This document shows positions 23,701 through 37,926 of a stretch of DNA of 42,522 nucleotides, piece after piece. The translations under genes and the position numbers were made by a program. Position 1 is the first letter of the stretch. Each line of letters starts with the position of its first letter. Source of the stretch: Perkinsus marinus ATCC 50983. Taxonomy: Eukaryota; Perkinsozoa; Perkinsida; Perkinsidae. The stretch is from the NCBI RefSeq assembly GCF_000006405.1, contig NW_003216498.1:333136-375657 (forward strand), written 5' to 3'. Under the pieces are notes generated by a model that saw only the letters and a program-made list of their open reading frames with translations, had not been told where the DNA came from and did not search any database.

Positions 23701-24078
23701 TTACGTACCGCTGCGTCGGCCTCCTCTGGCGCATAGGCGGTTAGTAATACTAGTAGTATGCACGCTCTGGTCCAAGAAGTAGTCGTCATGTTCACAATGT
23801 CTTTCCAACCTCTCATGCTCCTTGCGTTGAGTCTTCACTTGTGATGCCTCATTAGCAGGAAGGCGACACGTTGCTGCCAGGCATCGGATATTTCGAGTTC
23901 GTTGCCTTCCACAGGCTTCTATCTTGCCCGCTTACTGACCTCCGCAGTGGCCATAATTACTCGGCGCATTGAGAGTAGAGCGATTAGGCTCAAGCTTCTT
24001 CCTCGCTCCCTCCTGAACAGCCTCGCTGTCGGCACGTCGATGTTGACGCTTGATAACTCTGTCCAGGAAGTTTCCGTT
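23701..24078 (-). CDS. Cysteine-rich TSP1-like exon(s), partial
   Basis: After an acceptor (GAGCTATAG) a charged helix (NGNFLDRVIKRQHRRADSEA) leads to YGHCGEACGRQRTRNIRCL, which follows the thrombospondin type-1 pattern CxxxCG...RxRxxxC. Further cysteines follow (CRLPANE, ERHCEHDDYF), and the frame stops at 23701. Joining the halves needs a 21-nt intron (23919-23939, GTCAGT...AAGATAG). TSP1 domains occur in secreted and surface adhesins of alveolates. The upstream exons are not identified; some exon may lie at 24100-24300. An alternative start (MATAE, at 23954) in another frame gives a different small protein but explains the cysteines less well. Confidence 0.4.
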
Positions 24079-24554
24079 CTATAGCTCACAGTAATGTGTA
24101 ACAATAGTATTGGCGCCTGGTCAAAAATCAGATTGGCGTGGTATGAAAAGTTCTATAAAAATGCGCACGCCGAAGTCGCCTCAAGGTCGGCAAATTGCCA
24201 TCTGACGAACATGAATATCCGAATTAACACCAAATCCCTTATATCTGATTGTCGCAGAATACGCTCGAAGATCTTGTCATGATATCGCATTTCACTCACA
24301 CTACGATGACTTCATTTTCTTCACATCGCGATTTCCGATTCTTCGGTCGATGATCCACGTTCAATGCTGATGCGTTGCGCAGTATTAGTACTCTCATAAG
24401 AGATAACAGTAGTGCTGTTCGCTAGAAAACGCAACGACGAGAAGTCGATGGTATTAACCATAGCATGAAAAGTAGAACTATAAACTAACACGTGGAACAA
24501 ATCGGTGATTGAGGCAACTACAACTTGGAGGACGGGACCACCTGAAGGGCAGAA
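24079..24554. other. Intron or intergenic stretch
   Basis: Between the TSP1-like exons and the 3' end of nitronate monooxygenase. A short minus-strand frame (IFERILRQSDIRDLVLIR, about 24280-24220) may be an exon, but no clear gene structure is seen. Confidence 0.3.
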
Positions 24555-25964
<1,410 letters not shown>

Positions 25965-26037
25965 TCATAACTCAACAACACTATAAACTAGAAGCAATCA
26001 TTGTGTCCTCAATAGATCATATAAGGTCTTTCACTGG

Positions 26038-26631
26038 CTAGTAACAGCTCCCGCTGTTCCTGTAATCGTAGTGGCCATAAGCGATTAGTTGATATACCTG
26101 TAACGCGAAGTGTCGACAGACTTGCGAAGGGAGGGATCCATACTTCTTGCCGACTCCGTATTTAGTGGGACCATAGAGACGATCAGCCTCCTCCAAACTC
26201 CTCCCCTGAGACGCCCATAGGGGACGAATTTGCTACGAGCAGGAGAAATTCTTCGCAGTGCGTAAAGATACGCCGGGCTCACCCAAGCTCCAACGGAAGC
26301 CCACCACACAAAGTTCAAGGCGCAGAACATGGCGAATCCAAACCATGGGTTGCGGTTCTGAGGGAAAGAGGATCGACACGGATGGAATCTTGAGGTTGAA
26401 TACGAAAGATACAAACTAGGTTGGGATTTGGTCTCATCTTCAAACTGTCTTGTGGTTACTTACTTGTGTGGAAAAGTCGATGAGCGGCTGTGGCTTGGGC
26501 ATATCACCGTAGTCCCCAGAAGTCAGCTCCGGATTTAGACCTCTTTCGAAGCTCAGAGTGAATTTCCAACGGCGTGTCACCATAGTGGCCATCATAGGCC
26601 TCCTCGAGCATGCTGCTACACGAGATAGCAT
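26038..26631 (-). CDS. Small single-pass membrane protein, probably mitochondrial
   Basis: Not recognised. It starts MLSRVAACSRRPMMATMVTR, a basic amphipathic N-terminus typical of a mitochondrial presequence. An intron after LIDFSTQ leads to PQNRNPWFGFAMFCALNF and a transmembrane helix (FVWWASVGAWVSPAYLYAL), then a basic tail (RRISPARSKFVPYGRLRGG). A 38-nt intron (GTATATC...GATTACAG, containing AACTAAT as a possible branch site) joins SVDTSRYR to a short end before TAG at 26038. About 140 residues. It could be a lineage-specific respiratory or ATP-synthase subunit, but that is speculation. It lies about 175 bp from the nitronate monooxygenase start, same strand. Confidence 0.6.
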
Positions 26632-27558
26632 TGCGATACAGATATAATGATGACTGGTAGTGGTTGAACTCGGGTAAGGGCAGCTCTAAAGATCTGCCAT
26701 GAATTCATTCTCCAATACTTTCGGCGCCAACTTCGGTCGAAAAGCGATAGGTTCCCCCGAGTTCATTCTAACCGGAGAGTCTCGCAAGGCCGTATCTGGT
26801 CTCATAATCCTGATGTTGTGCTTTGTTGACGGAAAATCGACCATCATAATCTTGCAAACTGCGATTTGTGAGAATACGTGGTATGGAAATCAAAATCGGT
26901 GACGGGACGAAGGAGTGAGTTATATTAGAATTTAGAGTGAACACTTAGTGGCGTGGATAAACACTCGATTCGGCAAAGCAACTCATCCAGGTTCAAGTCC
27001 CAGCATATTTACTTGGTTCATACCTGAGTGAATATGCGAGTGTCAAATTGATTTAGCAGTGGTTGTTTCTGGTATACAACGTACTATTCACAAGCGCTGG
27101 GGGTCATCATGGCGTGGGGTAACACAGGAGGCCTAGTTGTAGGCGGCCTAAGACTGTGCGCCTTTTCCTTGATATTGTCGATGATAATTAGCGTGCATCC
27201 TTTGCCTGACTGGATGATTATTAATGGTCAATATGTGTCCAGATGGCATGAGAATACAATGGCGCAGTATTAATCATCATCGGCATGGATGAATGGCTTT
27301 CTTACCATAGCCCCATTCTCAATGAATAGTTTCACACTATATGCAGTCGACTATTGCCAGGGCCTAGAGGCCTGTTCACCTTCGCGTTCCTTTATGCAGT
27401 TCGTTCACTATGTAACACAAAAGTTTCCGGTATGAAAATGGATTATATGCTGCTGGATGTGGATGATAATGAATTATTCAATTTCCATACACGGAATGAA
27501 CGGTCATGTGAAACGGTAACGAACATACCCTCAGCCAACCGACATGAAGCCACACCTG
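26632..27558. other. Intergenic region
   Basis: No exon is supported. A T-arm-like word (AGGTTCAAGTCCCAGC, about 26990-27005) occurs without a convincing tRNA cloverleaf. The rest presumably holds the promoter of the membrane-protein gene and the 3' flank of the kinesin gene. Confidence 0.4.
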
Positions 27559-30500
27559 CTATGGGCCCCTAAAAGTCGATGACACGCCCTTCTCACGGTA
27601 GGCAAGCAAGCAGACCCACGTTTGAATGTCGAGACGCATACTCTCGTTGCAATGAGCTGCCTTGTAGGCTCCACACCTTAATGATTCCATCACGACCGGC
27701 TGATACCAGTCGTGAATCCTCGCTGCCCGACGGGGCCTGACGATCACAGTCTACAACGGTACTTCATCGCCAACACAGTAACCTGGACGAGGCCGAGCGC
27801 GGTGATCCAGTCACTGTGGGCGGGGATGCTCGCTAAACACTGTCGACTTGCGGTACGCATGCTCACGTCATTCTGACCACACTTTGATGCTGGAACCTGG
27901 CAGCAACCAATTATCATCCAAAGAAAGAGGCGGTCTCCACCTCCCAAAGCTTTATGAATTTATCCCGAGAACCACTGACGAGGTGTGAGCGACCCCATGG
28001 CTGAAGACACGAGACGGCATCGAAATGAGGCGGTTGAAACCTGGGCAGCAAAAGTAGACCCCAGTGCAGGTCCTTGCAACCTGCCCTACACTTGACCGGT
28101 CGGAACCTTCGCAGGGTCGGTCCACATACGAATCTGAAGAGCCGCGGTCGACCGACAGTTCTTGGTCCCTGCCTACTGTTTTCTCTCTTCCGCCGGCGAA
28201 TAACTTCGCGTCCTCAGAAGCGACAACTGCGAAAATGTCCATGTGACCACTGACCAGCTTCAAAGGGACTTGAGGCGCAGTTTCCGAAGCAGGCCTATCC
28301 CGCATGTTTCTCTCCACTAGATCCGATGAGAGCTTACGTGGACTCCCGTTTGGTGCCTCTATCGAGCTCCTCGTAGCTGCGCAGATCATACAGCTTGATC
28401 CCCGAGGCCGCAATAGCAAGATGCCCAATACCTCCGTTGGACCTACAGGGCAAGGGCCCTTCCAAAGGTCCAGGTGGTGGTAGTGCTACAAAAGGGCAAC
28501 CTGGCTGATGTCTTTGGTCTCGCCAGTCAAGACAGTAGCCACACAGCAGCTGTGGGAAGGGCATCCTGAGAGGCGTGAGTGAGATGCGCCTTCCAAGCCG
28601 ACCGACTCTTGTCGATGATTTTCACGTTGTTGGCTACTGCAGCAGCCACCAAGTTGCAGTCGACTGTACACAAGCTCTTCACGATGATGTTCTGTCCACC
28701 AGCTGGTATGGGCACCGACTTGATCTGCAACAGCCCTTGAATGATGGACTTTCTGATGATGTGACTTGCCTGAGTCGGCCGGCCACCAAGATCCCAGACA
28801 CGAATATTCCCCATGCTTCCCGTCCACAGGTGGAGGCTAGGGCCTTCAGTAAGGCAGCAGCTAGTAAGGAAGTAGTCGTGGGCGTCCCGCTCTCGGTGAG
28901 TGCAATACCATCTGAAATCCCCAACCACCCAGTTTCGAATCCCACAGACTTCATTATTCCCTCACGGTGCAGTGGAGTCGTCAGCTCCCCAAAGGATTTC
29001 TCGTTCACCCACTCGTAGGTCCGCCGTCGAGCCTGCTCACCATCACACTGCCAAATCGCAACCTGTCAATGCCCACCTTTCCGACAGAACTCGAACGGTC
29101 TGTCCACATTCTTCCGATCTCCTTCATTTTCATGCTCAGTACTCCACTTCCGAATCGGCTGCGAGCCTATACCAACCATCAGGCCCATCCTCGACCACAT
29201 TAAGGCAGCCCTCACGTTTGTAGTCCGCCGACTCAGTCGTTCGAGCCACTTGTGCTAGCCGGGCCCTCTTACTTGCCTTCAACGATCCAGTACGCTCAGT
29301 CTTAGGTAATGAGAACAATCGCCGGAGGGGACTTCAGCAAGAGCTCACCGATGAAGCATTCCCTCTTTCCTTCTGCAGCAGTTCCTTCTCCTCCTCAGCT
29401 GTCATCAGCTTCCGTCTCAGACTAACGTTGATGTCCTCAAGCTCCTCTATGCGGTCCTGCAGTGCCTTGATATGCTCACAACGTGTACGTGACAATAGAG
29501 CTTCTTGATACACTGTCTGTGACCTGAGAGACACGAGGCGTACCACCAGAAGGAAAGGCGGCCGAATTTTCTACTGCAACTCGCGGATTTCCTGGCTCTC
29601 AATGTCGTCCACCAAGGAGTGTCTCAACCCTTTCCTTCGTAGAGGCATAAACGAGGATAACGTAAGACTTGGTGACACTGGTGATGTTGATAGCGGGCCC
29701 TAATCGATCAAATATCCAAGGTTGCTCCTCGTAAGATATAGATCAGGTCCGAACTCACCTCAGGCGCACCATCATCAAGAGTAGGAGTTTCATTATTCAT
29801 AATTGGTATTTCCGACACCTGAGCCAGTCCCGCGGTCCCTCTCACCACCACGACACCAGCCGGCGCCCACCTCCGTCCTCCCAGGCGTCGAGAGCCTTCC
29901 CGTTCCTCGACAGGCCAAACCAACAGCTGGCGAACCGTCTCGAGAGACATCCGAAGACCTCACTCCACCACTACGACGATGTGTTACTGAACAACAACGA
30001 CAACCATGTTATCCATAAGCAAATTCTTTGCAGTGCGGGAAAATATACACATGGTCAACTACATGTGTTGGTGACAATATGGAGGTGCTGAGGAAATTTT
30101 GGGATTTTTTTTTGGTTTCTACCCGAGTTCATATATAAACTTCTTCAATTTGTGAGAAAATTCCTGAGCTCAGCTGAGGAAAGCAAATCTCTATTCCCCC
30201 AACACTGCCCCCAACGGACATACGAGGTGTAGATGCTTCCGCTAGCTGCTTCGATATGATAGCGAGCTCTGATATTTTCCTCTGCGATGTGAGCTCGGAC
30301 ACTCTCCTCGAAAAGTCGTTTTTCAGTAGGGCCATCTTCGATGCCTGTTCTGCTAGCTGTGACTCTTTCCTCGCGCACTCATCGCGTAGCTGTGCCAAGC
30401 GACTTTCCAGGCTGGCAGTTCGCTTCCGCCCTGAGGGACACTGCAATCACAGTAGACCTACGAATTTCGTGGCGCGTGACGGAACTCGATCATCTACAGT

Positions 30501-33500
30501 GAATAGGGGCAGGGAGGAGGGCTCACCATTGAGTAGCTCCTCCCAGAAGATTCTAGCCATCGCATCAAGATTTGACGCCACCACGGAAAGCACCTTGCCA
30601 AAAATACCTAGCGGAGCGAAGCACTTTCCTACTTCTTTCAGACTATCACCAGGATGTGCTAGACGATTTGAAGGGTCCGTGAGCTGAGACAAAGCCAGTT
30701 ACTCCATCACCTCGATCAGCTGCCGTTACGCTCACCTCGATATACCTCCTCTGCATCACCGACCACTGGGCCGACATCGAATCCAGATTCTCTTGGGCGT
30801 CCAACAGCTCAGCCTGCCAACTACTGAAACCAGTAATTTCGTGGCGCGCGACATACGTGATATCTCTCCTGCGATTTCCTCCTGTTCTTCAACCCTTCAG
30901 CATCATCTACCTTAGCCTCCAGCTCGATGATATAACGTCTAGTCAAAAAACTATTCCTCTTTCACTGCATCGCTCCGCCGACCCCACCTCTGCGAATCCA
31001 GCCTTTTTTCAAGTTCATCAAGTTCCTCCGAGAGCTTCTCAGCCTACAACCAGTAAACGTCCTCAGTCCTTCCAAGTCCCTCAACTTACACTTTCAGAGG
31101 CACCATCGCGAGCCATCTGCCGATCCAGCAGGTCATTGAGCCAGATCTTGATGCAACTCAACTCAGCTCCTGGTCCCTTCTTCTGTCCTCTGGCTCTCTG
31201 TTGCTGCCTAACTTGTGCTGCTGGGCCAAGGGACTTCTTCCGAGAGTCGACCCCTGAGGAAATACACAGCAGTTCGCCATACCACACGTCCTCCATCACA
31301 GTGGCCATCAATATGGCTCCATCGAGCAACTACCCTATAGAAGGCTCTCGCGCGTAATAGATGGTCATAGGTCACACGAGATGACGCGCAAAGTAGCCAA
31401 TAGCATAAGTCAACAGCTTACGCCTCTTCTGAGCCTCTTTCAGTGCATTCAGTTGCTTCAACAATGTCTCATTTCGAACAGTCAACGTAGTGACAGTCTT
31501 CTTGTTGGACTGAGCACACAATATGGCAGTCTTCCGAGGACGCCTGAATAGCACATCAGCGTTCTTCTTAGCCTCCAATGTCTTCTTGGCCTGTATTCGC
31601 TTCAACTGGTTTATCACCCTATCCCTGTCCTGGAGGATCTTCCGATGCGCCTGCAGCCCAAAATCTCAGCCATCATCATTACGAATAACAAATAAGTCAG
31701 GATGCCAATAATCTCGTCGCACGAGAAAGAAAAAAATTTTTTTTGTTTTAACAAAATATATATTATAGCCAAAAATGGTACGAACTCATCGCGAAGATTC
31801 CAAGGCCAATTCATGAGATCCCCAGACTCACTTCGTCATGTTCTTTCCTTTGCTTCTGAATTCGAACCTTCTCCGCCTTAGCCATCGACAACTCCTTTTC
31901 CAGGCGAACAACCTGCCATTGACACCTCTATCGACCTAGCATACCACACCTTTTCAAACTTACCTCCTGTCCACATCGATCCTTAGCCTTCTGAATGCTA
32001 CTCAATTCCCGTCGTAGCTGCTGCATCTCCTTCTGTTGTTGGTCCAGCATCCTCTGATTATCTCGTTGCCTGAAAAACGCTAATAATCATGAATCGCTTC
32101 GCTCCGCCCTCACTTCCGCTCCAGTAACTCTGTCATTTTTCTGTCGCTTTTCTTAGCATTTATCTGTGCTGCTAACTCCTAAATACAATCAATTAACAGC
32201 GGAGCGAAGCAAATCACTTTCCCACCTCTTTTTCCTTGTTGGCCTTCTCCACCATGCCTTCATACATCCTAATCTTCTCAAGGTATGCCTGTTGCATAGC
32301 TGTATGGGATTCGTGCTCATCCCGAAGGCCCTGCAGATGCCGCTCCTGGGCCGCGATACTGAGCACAGCTCCACCATATAAGACTGTATATCATGTGACT
32401 CATATAAATAATTTTTCAAGCTACGTGGACATAATCGTGCGTGAAAAAATCGCATTCTCGAATTTTTTCACGAGTTCTTATCACATACTCTCATACTTTG
32501 AGCATAAGTCCCTCTTATGCGTTGCTTCCCGAAGTATATGACACTTTCAACTACATGACAACGAAGAGTCGGTCCTTACCTTCGTCGTAGACTATCACCA
32601 CCCTCCACTTTTCCTTCGCCACCATTCTTGTTGTCCATCCAGTTGCTTGTGGCATGCAGCAAAGCCTCAACCGCTCCCGCCAGATCCTCCTCCTCCTACC
32701 CTCAGAAGTCAATTTCGTGGCGCGCGAGAAATGCATCCATGCATCACCTCCCCATCTCCTCGGTGTTCCCCTCCTTCTCCCACCATGCCGATCAACTCCG
32801 ACAAATTGCTCTCGTCCAGTTCCAAATGCTGCAAAATGAACTCACCAAAATACACGTGCTGTAACTTTCCCACCTTAGCCAGGCGGTCCGTGACATCCCC
32901 AGCACTGCTAGTAGACGTCGTGTCACCATCGACAGAAGAGGTATCAAGTCCCGTCTCTTCCGGAGGTGCCTGAGGGAATCAATACTTCAGCAAACTATAG
33001 ATATTTACATGTAATACACACTGTAGTTTCACCTGCTTTACGTGAAGTGGCGTAATACTCTGTGAAAAATCCGATATCAGCGATATGCAGTAATCGTGAA
33101 ATATACTTTTCACTAGTGATACATGAAAAGTATATAACCATATATCCATGAATACCATGAGCAGCTTCCTCCCCGAAACCAATATACAGTAGTATCATAA
33201 TAAGGAAATCAACAACTCTCTTCCGAGTTTCAACAGATCCTTCTCTACTTGTGAGATTTGATTCTGCGACTGCATTCAGGAGTAAGAATACAGTGCGTGT
33301 CAATTTGATATGCAAACGTGTGTAATTTTCAAGACTCATTTGTGAGAATCGATTAGAAGCTATATCGCATATACAATGTAACGATGGCTATGAACATGTG
33401 TTGTGATGAGAGTACCTGTTTGGGACTGTGATAGCGACAACTTGTTCACTATCATTTGTCCTCCAAAATGACACACACATTTGCATATCAAATTGACACG

Positions 33501-36500
33501 TACTGTAGGTCTATTGAGGATATCCATATGAATTTCAGAGACAGTAATAATACTCGAAGAAATAAGAGTAGCAGCTAGTATACGCGAACACACCAACTCG
33601 AAACTCTCAGCAGTACTCATCGCATTCACAGTATTATGGTATGTGGTCTCAGACAAAACACACCTCTGCAATGTGCGAGAATATGTAAATGGTCAGCTAC
33701 ATATGTTGGTGTCACCAACTTGGTGACAATACAAAAATGCCGAGAAAATTTTTGAGAAAATCGTGTAGATCTCTGAAAACTTCTATCCGAATTCGTATAT
33801 GAGCCCTCCTATACTGGATGAGGAAACTCCTGAGATCCGTTGAGGAAACTGAACATATACATATATTTCAACACTGTGTATTGGTGACAATATGAAAATT
33901 CTGAGGAAAGCTCGTGAAATTCTTAGTGGTTTCTCCACACTTCTACCCGAATTCGTATGCAAACTCCCAAGCTCAGCTGATGGGAGTGACCATATATTCC
34001 TCCAACACTATACCTCTGTATCGCCTCTAAGTCTGCTGTTCTCACTGCCCAACTGTTTGTTCCGGGCCCACACCTTAGCCATAACATCGCGGTGCTCTGC
34101 CAGTTGTGACTCCAGTGATGCGCACCTGCTCGTCGCAGACTTCCTCAGAAGCCACATTCGAGAAATGCCCATTCTCACCGTTCCTGTAGGCGTTTATTGG
34201 CGGCGCGTTGCATTTCCATCGAGTTCCTTCCGTCAGCATCACAACCCTCAAAGCCGGGCGACGACGGTGGGGGGTCGAAGCCCTCTCCGGACGGGTCCAG
34301 ACCACGAGCAACACACAAGGCATGAAGATCAGAGTACCTTGAAGAGATATTCAGTAACCGCTCGTAGAATCTAGAATGAGTCCCTGAGCAGCATTTACGA
34401 GTGATGAAGTTCGCCCACTGCACATTCGCCCGCACTCAACTGTTCTCGCATAGGGAATCAGTGAGGCTGCTCAGAAGTCTCGTGAGATCGATTATTGGAT
34501 ATAGCATTAGTGATGTACTCGGAGATTCCGTCACGCGCCACGAAATTCAGATAGTGCATATACACGGCATACGGGGTGTTCAGAGAATTCCGCCGGAATC
34601 CATTCCAGAAAGTATTCTTAGAATCGATTCTTAGAATCGATTCCTGGATCGTGTTCAGAGGATTCCATTCCCAAATATTCCGGAATGTATTCTGGAATCG
34701 ATTCCGAAACGCGTTCAACGAATCGCGCTCTCAGAGTGAGTTCTCAGAATCTATTCTGGAATGGAAACCTTAATTTTTCGTAACTTGCAACTCTTGGCTC
34801 CGCCCACAAAGCACTCTGAACTTCCTTCGCCCGCAAGCGAAGGCGGAACTTAGCTATCTGGTTGGACTCCGTCAGGCAAGCTGAGCAAGGTAGATGAAGT
34901 AGTCAAGATTAAGTTGATTAACATACATTTTACATTGCGTATTCGTTTTACTAATGTCATCGAGGCTTGAGTACAAGTCCGCTCGAGGAAAATCACGGGA
35001 CTTTGTACAAAACGAGTTCCACGACTTGCGCGAGATTCGCACAGATTCGCACTGCGAATCTGTTGATTTGTTGTCGAACGTGGTAGCCTCCCGCGCGCCA
35101 CAAAATTCTCGGAAAGGAATTTTTGCATTCTGAGATTTCGCTTTCTGGAAGGTGTTTCAGAATGCATTCTAAAGTTTTCTGAACACGTTCGGAATCTATT
35201 CTGGGACTCTTTCCAGTATGTGTTTGGGAGCTGTTCTCTGAACGCGATTTTGGTGTTTTGCATTCTGGAATGTGTTCTGAGTTTCGGAATGGGTTCTCTG
35301 AACACCCCGATACCCTCTCATCGGGCGCGCGCTACTTACTTCCGTTGCCACTGTTCCACCTCAGCTCTGATGTCCTCAGCATTCTGACCAGATCCATGGC
35401 CCATGAACCGCAGCTTCTCCTCAGTGAGATCTCGGATCTGCAATCACCAACAGCAACGGCAACCGTTCCGCGCCCCTTCACCTGTTGTCTCAATTCCATC
35501 AACAACTTCTTCGTTGGGTCAGTGTTCACAACAGGTCTATTCGTGATGCAACGAGCGCGACTAGCATACCTAATTCCACTATAAATGGTCATGACTTAAT
35601 CCTATCCCACTTTATAGTGTTGTAGGTCTCTGCAAAGTCCGCTCCTGCTGGTGACACACAGGCTATCATCACCGTACGAGAGTTGCCTCCCAACGAATCC
35701 TGACCAATCCAGTTCAATTACATTGCGAAGCGGGATCCGTCACGCGCCACGAAATTCCTGACCAGCCCTACCCACCTGAAGTATTCTAGTCAATTTACTG
35801 TCTCTGTAAGGGATCTGAAGCGAGCTGTGATGAACTGGTGTATCTCACACATCCGGCGTACATGAGACTGAGAGCCTCCACCAGTGGCGTCACCACCACC
35901 CACTGCTCCTGTTGTAGCACCACTGCTGTTCTCCTCCATAGCTGAGCTCAACGCGCATATGACGTTTCCCAGAGCCAACAGGCCACTGAGAACGAATAAG
36001 GGTGTTTACTAGTGGAGCTTGCATCGGGTTTCCCGTCAGAGTTGAATACCAAAAGAGCTTAGAAGGAATATAATTGAACACGAGGGAGTTGCATAAAATA
36101 GTTGAGCATGCTCGGTGTGGGAAAATATGCACATGGGCAACTACATGTATCGGTGACGAGATTGAAATTTAGAGGAAATTTTGCGAAATTCTCGTTAGTT
36201 TCTGAACAACTTTTCCTGAATTCGTGTATAAACTCCTACAACGAGTGAGGAAACTCCTAAGCTCAGCTGAGGAAGGCCACGGTATATCCCAACACTGACT
36301 CGTCGGGAAGCCACGACCGTATGGAAAGCAGCTTCCCTTCACCTGTTGATGTGTATCCCCTCCTTCATACGACTGCCAGTGGCCATGGTCCGCTTTATAC
36401 GCTCACTGCCGGCCAGATCGACAAAGTGGAACTTGGCAACTCGATAGGAGCATCCCGCAGTTTCAGCGTCACCGTCCGAGCTCTCCGGATGAGCTAATAG

Positions 36501-37827
36501 CAACGATAAAGACACATCACAGGTGTAGGTTCCGAATACGAAGGTCTGTTCAACTAACAATCATAATGGAGATTCACCCTAGTGATATAAAAAACAGTAG
36601 TGAATAACATATTTAACGACTACTGCATATCACCGCGAATATCGCGTTTTTCGCCGAGTTTTACGCCACCTCGCGTAAAACGGATGATAACACTGTATAA
36701 ATTCCTATTATATCTTCAGAAGGTGAGAATAATGGCCGGGACGAGCCGTTCGGAATTTTTTACGCAATGAACATCGCTGAGTTACATTCTGAAGTCGGCT
36801 TTGTTTCAAGAAAGCTCTAATCTGAAATATTAATTTCCCACGAATCTGCGCGCTTTTTGTAGGCGTTTTGTATATAACGTAGGCCTAAATTGGAGTTTCA
36901 CCCGTTTTACGTGAAGTAGCGTAATACTCGGTGAAAAACGCGATATGCAGTAGTCGTGAAATGTATTTTTCACTGGTGTTTCTCATCTCACGGGTGAAAC
37001 TCCATTACATGATGAGCTATGAATATAATACTAAAAATGATGTAATAAAAACTAGAAAAAATCCATCGATAACAACATCGCAAGATTTCATATGGAGCTC
37101 TCATTCTCTATACTGTCTACTAGTACTAGTCTTTCATGGTTTATTATCGTTATCAACAATAAGTTCAACTCAAGAACGCGACCCGCCCCCACGCGCTCAC
37201 TTCGAACGACCATCCCTATTGTGAAAATGGCGTGGCTGCGGGAAGACTGACTGTTCATACCAGTTGAGGCCGTCCTGAAGCCATACTTCTGTACGACGCC
37301 CCCCCCCGTGAAATGCAATAATCCAATTCGCACTAGTTCAGCCTTTCAGTGCAGCTGTATTCGACAACTGACCGACCCAGCTGGCCTTACTGTCTCACGA
37401 CTGAGCCCCGATCTAGACATAGATGTAGGTCAGCAGCACACTCCACTGGTTCCTCAGTACAACCGATAACCTTAGCAAGAGCATAAGGGTGCTGATGTTA
37501 TCGATCAACAGGGCGCGCGCTACTTACAATGATGTTCTTCGACGTCGGGTCTTCAATAATTCGAATCTTATCCGTTGAAGAAGTACATCGGCTGATTCCA
37601 CGTTTTCCACCACCAAGACCATTGTTAGCCGACCGGGCTGAAAGATACCACCACATCCCAAATCTTCACTGTGCGCACCCTTGCGAGTGGCATCACACGA
37701 CTCACATGGAGCAGGGTCTAGTGCAGCTGCTGAGGGGTCGAGTAGATCTCGAATCTCCTCGTTGTAGAGCTCAATGAAACTGAAATGGACGCAGCCCGAT
37801 CGCTATAGACTTAGTGAGTCTATCAGT

Positions 37828-37870
<43 letters not shown>

Positions 37871-37889
37871 GCTACTACTACTACTACTC

Positions 37890-37926
<37 letters not shown>

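Noticed and set aside
26985-27005. A second tRNA gene around AGGTTCAAGTCCCAGC.
   Set aside because: No acceptor or anticodon stem pairs upstream; only the T-arm-like word is present.
34850-35305. 151-codon open frame inside the 738-bp TIR element.
   Set aside because: It arises from the GGAAT-type repeats and resembles no transposase or other protein.
37828-37926. Poly-threonine protein from the (TAC)n tract.
   Set aside because: The tract lies in a kinesin intron whose borders are fixed by the motor sequence; the open frame is a by-product of the repeat.
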